Below the pieces are notes generated by a model. The model ran no database searches. It was not told the origin of the DNA and saw only the letters and a program-made list of their open reading frames with translations. From positions 1 to 9,887 of the forward strand of contig CALCJG010000470.1 in assembly GCA_937967705.1 (NCBI GenBank): a stretch of DNA of 9,887 bases, given 5' to 3'. The translations under genes were made by a program, and so were the position numbers. Numbering within the stretch: position 1 is the stretch's first letter; every line of letters begins with the position of its first letter. This document shows, piece after piece, positions 6,081-9,887 of the stretch. The DNA comes from an uncultured Spirochaetia bacterium. Its GTDB lineage: Bacteria; Spirochaetota; UBA4802; JAGODF01.

Positions 6081-7724
6081 ATGAAAAAAGCATCCCTTAT
6101 CGTTTTGCTCAGCATCCTGAGTCTGAAAGGCCACTGCCAGGAAAATCAGCGGGAAGAGGCCCGGCTCCTCCTGGGAAAAATGTCCCTGGATCAGAAGATC
6201 GGGCAGATGATCATGCCGGGGATCTCCGGCAAGAGCCTGAACGGGGCCAACCGGCAGATGTTGAGGGAAGTCCAGCCCGGGGGTATACTCCTCTTTGGCG
6301 TCAATCTCGCCTCGGCGGAAAAGACCGCCCGTTTCCTGGAAGACGTGCAGCGGTACGCCGTCTCGGAGGGAGGGATGCCCCTCTTCGTGTCGATAGACCA
6401 GGAGGGGGGGCGCGTTGTGCGCATCACAAAGGGGGTGACCCCTTTCCCGGGGGCCATGGCGGTGGGCTCTGCAGGGGACGAAACCCTCACCTATGAGATG
6501 GCCCGGGTCCTGGGACTGCAGCTGAAGGAGCTGGGGGTCAACATGAACCTGGCGCCGGTGCTGGACGTGAACAACAATCCCCATAACCCCGTCATCAACA
6601 ACCGCTCCTTCGGCTCTTCGGCGGAGCTGGTCAGCCGCATGGGGGCCGCCTATATACGGGGGCTTCAGGAGTCGGGATGCGTGGCCGTGGGGAAGCATTT
6701 CCCCGGACATGGCGACACCAACAAGGACTCCCACAAGACCCTCCCGGAGATCCATCACGACATGGCGCGGCTGGAGAGCGTGGAATTCCTTCCCTTCCGG
6801 GAGGCCATGAAGAGCGGCGTGGAGGGGATCATGTCCGCCCATATCTACTTTCCCAAAATCCTCTCCGAGAAGACCCCCGCCACCCTTTCCCGTTTCTTCC
6901 TGACGGACCTGCTGCGGACGAAGATGAAATTCGGAGGCCTGGTGATCACCGACGATATGGAGATGGCGGGGATTCCCAAAAAGGGTGGGATCGGCGGCGC
7001 CGCGGTGCAGTCGGTCCTGGCGGGCACGGACATTATCCTGCTGAGCACCTGGGGGGCCAGCGTCAGGTCCATAGTGAAGGCTCTCCGTCAGGCGGTCCGT
7101 GAGGGCGTCTTGACCGAGGCGCGGATCGATGAGTCCGTGATGCGAATACTGGAAGTGAAGCTGCGCTACGGGATCATCACTCTGCGGCACGGCAAGGCCA
7201 ATTACCAGAAGAGAATTCCGGGGGAGGAGGGGCGGAAACTCCTGGCCCGGGCCGATGAGATCTGCGACAGCCTGGCCCGGAAGTCCCTCTACGCCCGGGG
7301 CTGGAGCCCCGGACTCTATCAGTCCCTCCGGGGCGGGAAGGGTCGCCTCTACCTGATCTCCCACAGCGCTCGCCTCCGCCGGGAAATGAAGGCCGCCTTC
7401 GGCAGCATAATCCTGGGCAGCGTTAAGGGCTTTTACGGTCTTAGGGGTTCCCGTAAGGGGGATGCCGGCGATATCGTTCTCTATCACTTGGATATCGTCA
7501 AACTGCCGGTGGTGCGGAAAATGGTTCAACACGCCAGGAAAAAGGGGATCACCCTCTGTCTGCTTTCCACGGGAAATCCCTTCCCCCTTTCGGAGGTGAA
7601 GAACCTGCCGCCGGTGATCTACGCCTTTTCCAACACGGGCCCGACCATGAAGGCCCTGGCCCGGGGCCTGCGGGGAGACTTTCCCATTAAATCCGAGATT
7701 CCCCTGGACCTGGGCTTCCGGTAA
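6081..7724 (+). CDS. nagZ: Secreted beta-N-acetylhexosaminidase, glycoside hydrolase family 3 (NagZ type)
   Basis: Predicted to remove terminal beta-N-acetylglucosamine from cell-wall muropeptides or other amino-sugar glycans. Counting from ATG 6081 (547 residues), the family signatures are present: SIDQEGGRVVRI (104-115), the NagZ loop KHFPGHGDTNKDSH (205-218) with the Asp216/His218 pair that serves as general acid/base, and VITDDMEM (288-295) with the nucleophile Asp at 291. Arg175 lies in NNRSFG. Cytosolic NagZ of Gram-negatives is about 340 residues; here an extra region of about 150 residues follows the TIM barrel, as in the longer exported Bacillus type. The N-terminus MKKASLIVLLSILSLKGHCQ is a signal peptide. 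His precedes Cys, so a lipobox is doubtful. I chose ATG 6081 because it begins the signal peptide; the in-frame ATG at 6060 adds MRGPVLS. Neither has a good ribosome-binding site (GAGG at 6064-6067 is distant). hemW follows six bases after the stop. Confidence 0.92.
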   Translation: MKKASLIVLLSILSLKGHCQENQREEARLLLGKMSLDQKIGQMIMPGISGKSLNGANRQMLREVQPGGILLFGVNLASAEKTARFLEDVQRYAVSEGGMPLFVSIDQEGGRVVRITKGVTPFPGAMAVGSAGDETLTYEMARVLGLQLKELGVNMNLAPVLDVNNNPHNPVINNRSFGSSAELVSRMGAAYIRGLQESGCVAVGKHFPGHGDTNKDSHKTLPEIHHDMARLESVEFLPFREAMKSGVEGIMSAHIYFPKILSEKTPATLSRFFLTDLLRTKMKFGGLVITDDMEMAGIPKKGGIGGAAVQSVLAGTDIILLSTWGASVRSIVKALRQAVREGVLTEARIDESVMRILEVKLRYGIITLRHGKANYQKRIPGEEGRKLLARADEICDSLARKSLYARGWSPGLYQSLRGGKGRLYLISHSARLRREMKAAFGSIILGSVKGFYGLRGSRKGDAGDIVLYHLDIVKLPVVRKMVQHARKKGITLCLLSTGNPFPLSEVKNLPPVIYAFSNTGPTMKALARGLRGDFPIKSEIPLDLGFR

Positions 7725-7730
7725 CAGCCG

Positions 7731-8876
7731 GTGAAGGGAGGGCTCTATATACACGTGCCCTTCTGCCGGGCCCGATGCGCCTATTGCGGTTTCCATTCCC
7801 ATCCCCTGGGGCCGGGGGCGCCGGAGAGCCCCCTCCTGGAATCCTATACCGGGGCCCTCATGCGGGAGATGGAGGCCCGCAGCGGTGAGGCCGGGGGGCT
7901 TGCCTTCGACACCCTCTATTTCGGCGGGGGGACGCCCTCGCTCCTGTCCCCGGAAAAGCTGAATGCCCTGATGATCAAGATGCGGTCCCTCTATAACCTG
8001 GACCGGGAGAGCGAGATCACCCTCGAATGCAATCCGGAGGACTGCTCCCGGGAAAGGATCGAGGCCTACCGGGACTGCGGGATCAACCGGATCGTGCTGG
8101 GGGTTCAGACGCTGAACGGACGGCTGCGGGATCGCATCGGGCGCCGCGGGCCTCTCTGCGGCCGGGAGCTGCTGGAGGAGTTCTTCGGCGTCCCGGGTAT
8201 CACCCACTGCCTGGACCTGATCATCGGGCTGCCGGGACAGAGCGACCGGGAACTGGAAGAGGATCTTCAGGGTGTGCTCCGCTTCCGGCCGCGGCATATC
8301 TCCGCTTACCTCCTATCCGTGGAGGAGGGTACTCCGCTGGCCGGGACCCTGGACAGACGGAGCGGCGCCCTGGACCGGCAGCGGGAGGCCCTGGCGCAGA
8401 CCATGGAACGGTTTACCTCAGCGGGGTACGAACACTACGAGGTCTCCAATTACGCCCTTCCGGGATACCGCAGCCGGCATAACCTGAAGTACTGGAAATT
8501 TCTTCCCTACCTGGGTTACGGGCCGTCGGCACACAGCTTCTTCCGCGGGGAGCGGTGGGGAAATCTCTGTTCCTGGGAGGATTACCTGGCCGATCCCGCC
8601 GGCTGCCTGGTCCGGGACGAGCGTTCCCTTTCCGCCGCCGCCGTGGAGTACCTCTTCACGAGCCTGCGGCTCCGGGAGGGGATGTCCCTGGAGGAGTACC
8701 GGCGGGTTCTGGGGATTCCCCTCGATGCCTCTGTGGGGGAGCGGATGGAAAGAGCCCTGGCCCGGGGGTTTCTTGAGCGGGAGAACCGCCGCGGGGATAC
8801 CCTCTACCGGCTGACGGATGAGGGTCTCTTCATCATGGATGCCGTGATCTACGGGATTGTGGAGCCGCTGCTGTAA
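7731..8876 (+). CDS. hemW: HemW-like radical SAM protein (heme chaperone / oxygen-independent coproporphyrinogen oxidase-like)
   Basis: A cytosolic radical SAM enzyme-fold protein of 381 residues, the usual HemW length. HemW proteins bind a [4Fe-4S] cluster and heme and deliver heme to respiratory proteins; they do not carry out the HemN decarboxylation. Visible motifs are YIHVPFCRARCAYCGF (6-21) with the cluster cysteines 12, 16 and 19 and Phe21 in place of the fourth HemN cysteine. Also seen are GGGTPSLL (65-72), ECNPED (99-104), DLIIGLPGQ (162-170), YEVSNYA (236-242), HNLKYW (250-255) and LGYGPSAHSF (261-270). A C-terminal helical domain completes the HemW layout. The segment GVQTLNGRLRDRIGRRG departs from the usual GVQSF...GRxH. 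The GTG start at 7731 is forced because an in-frame stop (the nagZ TAA) lies two codons upstream and Tyr6, which contacts SAM in this family, must be kept. There is no clear Shine-Dalgarno sequence upstream, so translation is probably coupled to nagZ. Confidence 0.9.
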   Translation: MKGGLYIHVPFCRARCAYCGFHSHPLGPGAPESPLLESYTGALMREMEARSGEAGGLAFDTLYFGGGTPSLLSPEKLNALMIKMRSLYNLDRESEITLECNPEDCSRERIEAYRDCGINRIVLGVQTLNGRLRDRIGRRGPLCGRELLEEFFGVPGITHCLDLIIGLPGQSDRELEEDLQGVLRFRPRHISAYLLSVEEGTPLAGTLDRRSGALDRQREALAQTMERFTSAGYEHYEVSNYALPGYRSRHNLKYWKFLPYLGYGPSAHSFFRGERWGNLCSWEDYLADPAGCLVRDERSLSAAAVEYLFTSLRLREGMSLEEYRRVLGIPLDASVGERMERALARGFLERENRRGDTLYRLTDEGLFIMDAVIYGIVEPLL

Positions 8877-8877
8877 C

Positions 8878-8895
8878 CCGGTAAGGCGCTACCGG
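8878..8895. other. Small stem-loop between convergent genes
   Basis: CCGGTA and TACCGG form a six-base stem around the loop AGGCGC, just after the hemW stop. The stem includes the TAG of the minus-strand gene. There is no T-run on either side, so a terminator role is only a guess. Confidence 0.3.
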
Positions 8896-9887
8896 ATGAT
8901 GAGGTAGTTCTTGTAGGTATTGTGGATACGGGCGTAAAACTTGGCCGCCTCGTCGTTGTTCGTCAGGGAAAAGTACTTGTGCAGCAGGAGCGAGGCGCTG
9001 GTGATGTAGTTGTTGAGGTCCCTTCCCCGGAGTCCCTTCATGATCTCCACGTTCCCCTTCTTGATGAAATCCAGGGCCAGCTTGATGTTCTGAATGATGG
9101 AGTTGATGTCCTTTTTAAACTCCAGGTCATGGGCCATCATGGCGCGCTTGATCTTGATCTCGTCCAGCCCCCCGGAGAGGAGGTAGTACTTCTTGACCAG
9201 CTTCATGGAATGGCTGATGGTGGCCTTGCTGACCGCCTCGTTGATGAGGGACTTGAGTATCTCGAAGGCGCTGATCTTGTCGGAATTGGTTGTGGGCGTT
9301 TCCATGTTGAGTTTCTTGTAGAGATTGAAGGCGATGCGTTCCACCTCCTGGCAGTCCGTGTCGGAGTCCACGACCTTCTTCAGCTTGGCGTAGTTGTTGG
9401 GATTGCGGTCCAGTATCTTGATGTAGAGCTCCACCCCCTTCAGGGCCTCGATGTAGATGGCCAGGGTTCCGGCGGAAAAGTCCTTCTTGGTGTACAGGGT
9501 CATCCCCTCGATGATCATGGAGGACTGGGCGGTGATCAGCAGGGCGTCCATGTCCGGTTCGAAATCGGCAAAGGACCTCCTCCTCTGGCCGGTCTCCTCC
9601 CGGTGATTGCGTTCGGGGATCTCCGTTTCCTCGGGAAAGTCCACGGAGCCCGACGTTTCTTCCTCATCGAAGGAGAATTCGTCCCCCAGCTCGCTCAGGA
9701 TGGACCCTGAGGATTCGCTCCGGGGGGGCGTTGAGGGGATGGCGTCCTTTACCGGGGCGGACCTGGCGGGGGATGCCGGTTTGTCCGCCTTCTGGGGGGG
9801 GGCATCATCGAATAGATTATCAAGATCCGTATCGTCATCAAAGGCGGAATCCAGATCTAAATCATCCTTCTTGTTTTTCTCGTCAGC
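8889..9887 (-). CDS. Protein with acidic low-complexity N-terminal part and helical C-terminal domain (5' end off window)
   Basis: Family not recognised. The frame is open from the right edge to the TAG at 8889-8891, 332 residues visible, so the true start lies outside; an internal GTG at 9644 is not the start. Visible residues 1-100 are disordered-looking and acidic (DLDLDSAFDDDTDLDNLFDD at 9-28), then rich in Pro and Ser, then acidic again (LGDEFSFDEEETS at about 67-79). From about residue 110 the sequence becomes ordered and mostly helical, with no signal peptide or membrane segment in the visible part. Examples are IYIEALKGVELYIKILDRN, KISAFEILKSLINEAVSKA and DINSIIQNIKLALDFIKKGN, ending in KNYLIIR. 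The repeated helix pairs could be TPR-like, but I see no TPR consensus. The codon frame crosses a run of nine C (9794-9802 on the plus strand as G) without breaking. A cytosolic scaffold or adaptor protein is a guess only. Confidence 0.8.
   Translation of the reverse strand, partial: ADEKNKKDDLDLDSAFDDDTDLDNLFDDAPPQKADKPASPARSAPVKDAIPSTPPRSESSGSILSELGDEFSFDEEETSGSVDFPEETEIPERNHREETGQRRRSFADFEPDMDALLITAQSSMIIEGMTLYTKKDFSAGTLAIYIEALKGVELYIKILDRNPNNYAKLKKVVDSDTDCQEVERIAFNLYKKLNMETPTTNSDKISAFEILKSLINEAVSKATISHSMKLVKKYYLLSGGLDEIKIKRAMMAHDLEFKKDINSIIQNIKLALDFIKKGNVEIMKGLRGRDLNNYITSASLLLHKYFSLTNNDEAAKFYARIHNTYKNYLIIR
9794..9802. repeat. Nine-base G/C homopolymer inside a coding region
   Basis: G9 on the plus strand, C9 in the sense strand of the 8889-9887 gene, in the codons for Ala-Pro-Pro-Gln of the low-complexity part. 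A second run of seven G sits at 9722-9728 in the same gene. Confidence 0.9.

Noticed and set aside
5942..6496. 184-codon plus-strand frame beginning upstream of nagZ
   Set aside because: It overlaps nagZ in another frame, has an Arg/Pro/Gly-rich product and no ribosome-binding site; it is a shadow of nagZ plus its leader.
7755..7757. GTG at 7755 as the hemW start, with the GGAGGG at 7736-7741 as ribosome-binding site
   Set aside because: Starting there would remove the first strand and the conserved Tyr of YIHVPFC, which radical SAM proteins of this family need.
6054..8297. 747-codon open frame on the minus strand
   Set aside because: It lies antisense to nagZ and hemW, both of which have full sets of family motifs. 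Its product is low in structure, rich in Pro, Gly, His and Gln, and has no recognisable domain; long antisense frames are expected in GC-rich coding DNA.
9641..9644. GTG at 9644 as the start of the right-edge gene
   Set aside because: The same frame continues open for another 81 codons to the edge with acidic repeat sequence of the same character, and there is no ribosome-binding site before this GTG.
8922..9710. 262-codon plus-strand frame opposite the right-edge gene
   Set aside because: The minus-strand frame is open to the window edge and gives a plausible helical protein; the plus frame is Val/Leu/Gly/Asp-biased as expected for an antisense frame.

Overview
This window is a stretch of GC-rich bacterial chromosome with nine protein genes, two of them cut by the window edges. 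It has no RNA genes, insertion sequences, CRISPR arrays or phage genes. The taxon cannot be fixed from the sequence. A two-gene SufC-SufB iron-sulfur system, a multi-PAS signalling protein, secreted and lipoprotein envelope proteins and a periplasmic-type NagZ together suggest an uncultivated, probably anaerobic or microaerophilic Gram-negative-type (diderm) bacterium. A spirochaete or a deltaproteobacterium-like lineage would fit, but this is inference only.

Layout from left to right. Positions 1-1889 (minus) hold most of a four-PAS protein whose GGDEF domain lacks key catalytic residues; its C-terminus lies off the left edge. Positions 1970-3643 (minus) hold a tight sufC-sufB pair, a minimal Fe-S cluster scaffold and ATPase with no sufS, sufU, sufE or sufD beside it. 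A 132-base divergent intergenic region follows, then a 366-residue membrane protein of unknown function (3776-4876, plus). Convergent to it are two tandem paralogs of about 140 residues on the minus strand (4892-5314 and 5425-5844). One is a lipoprotein and the other has an ordinary signal peptide, and a clear intrinsic terminator lies between them. A second divergent promoter region (5845-6080) drives the lipoprotein leftwards and probably a rightward pair: a secreted NagZ-type glycosidase (6081-7724) and a HemW-type radical SAM protein (7731-8876). The last gene (8889-9887, minus, 5' end off the window) has an acidic low-complexity N-terminal part and a helical C-terminal domain I do not recognise.

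Most of these genes are housekeeping or envelope functions without an obvious common pathway. The points most worth following are the minimal SufCB arrangement with a CxxC tail on SufC, the lipoprotein/secreted paralog pair split by a terminator, the degenerate GGDEF domain, and several G/C homopolymer runs of eight or nine bases. I found no convincing novel multi-gene defence or mobile system.
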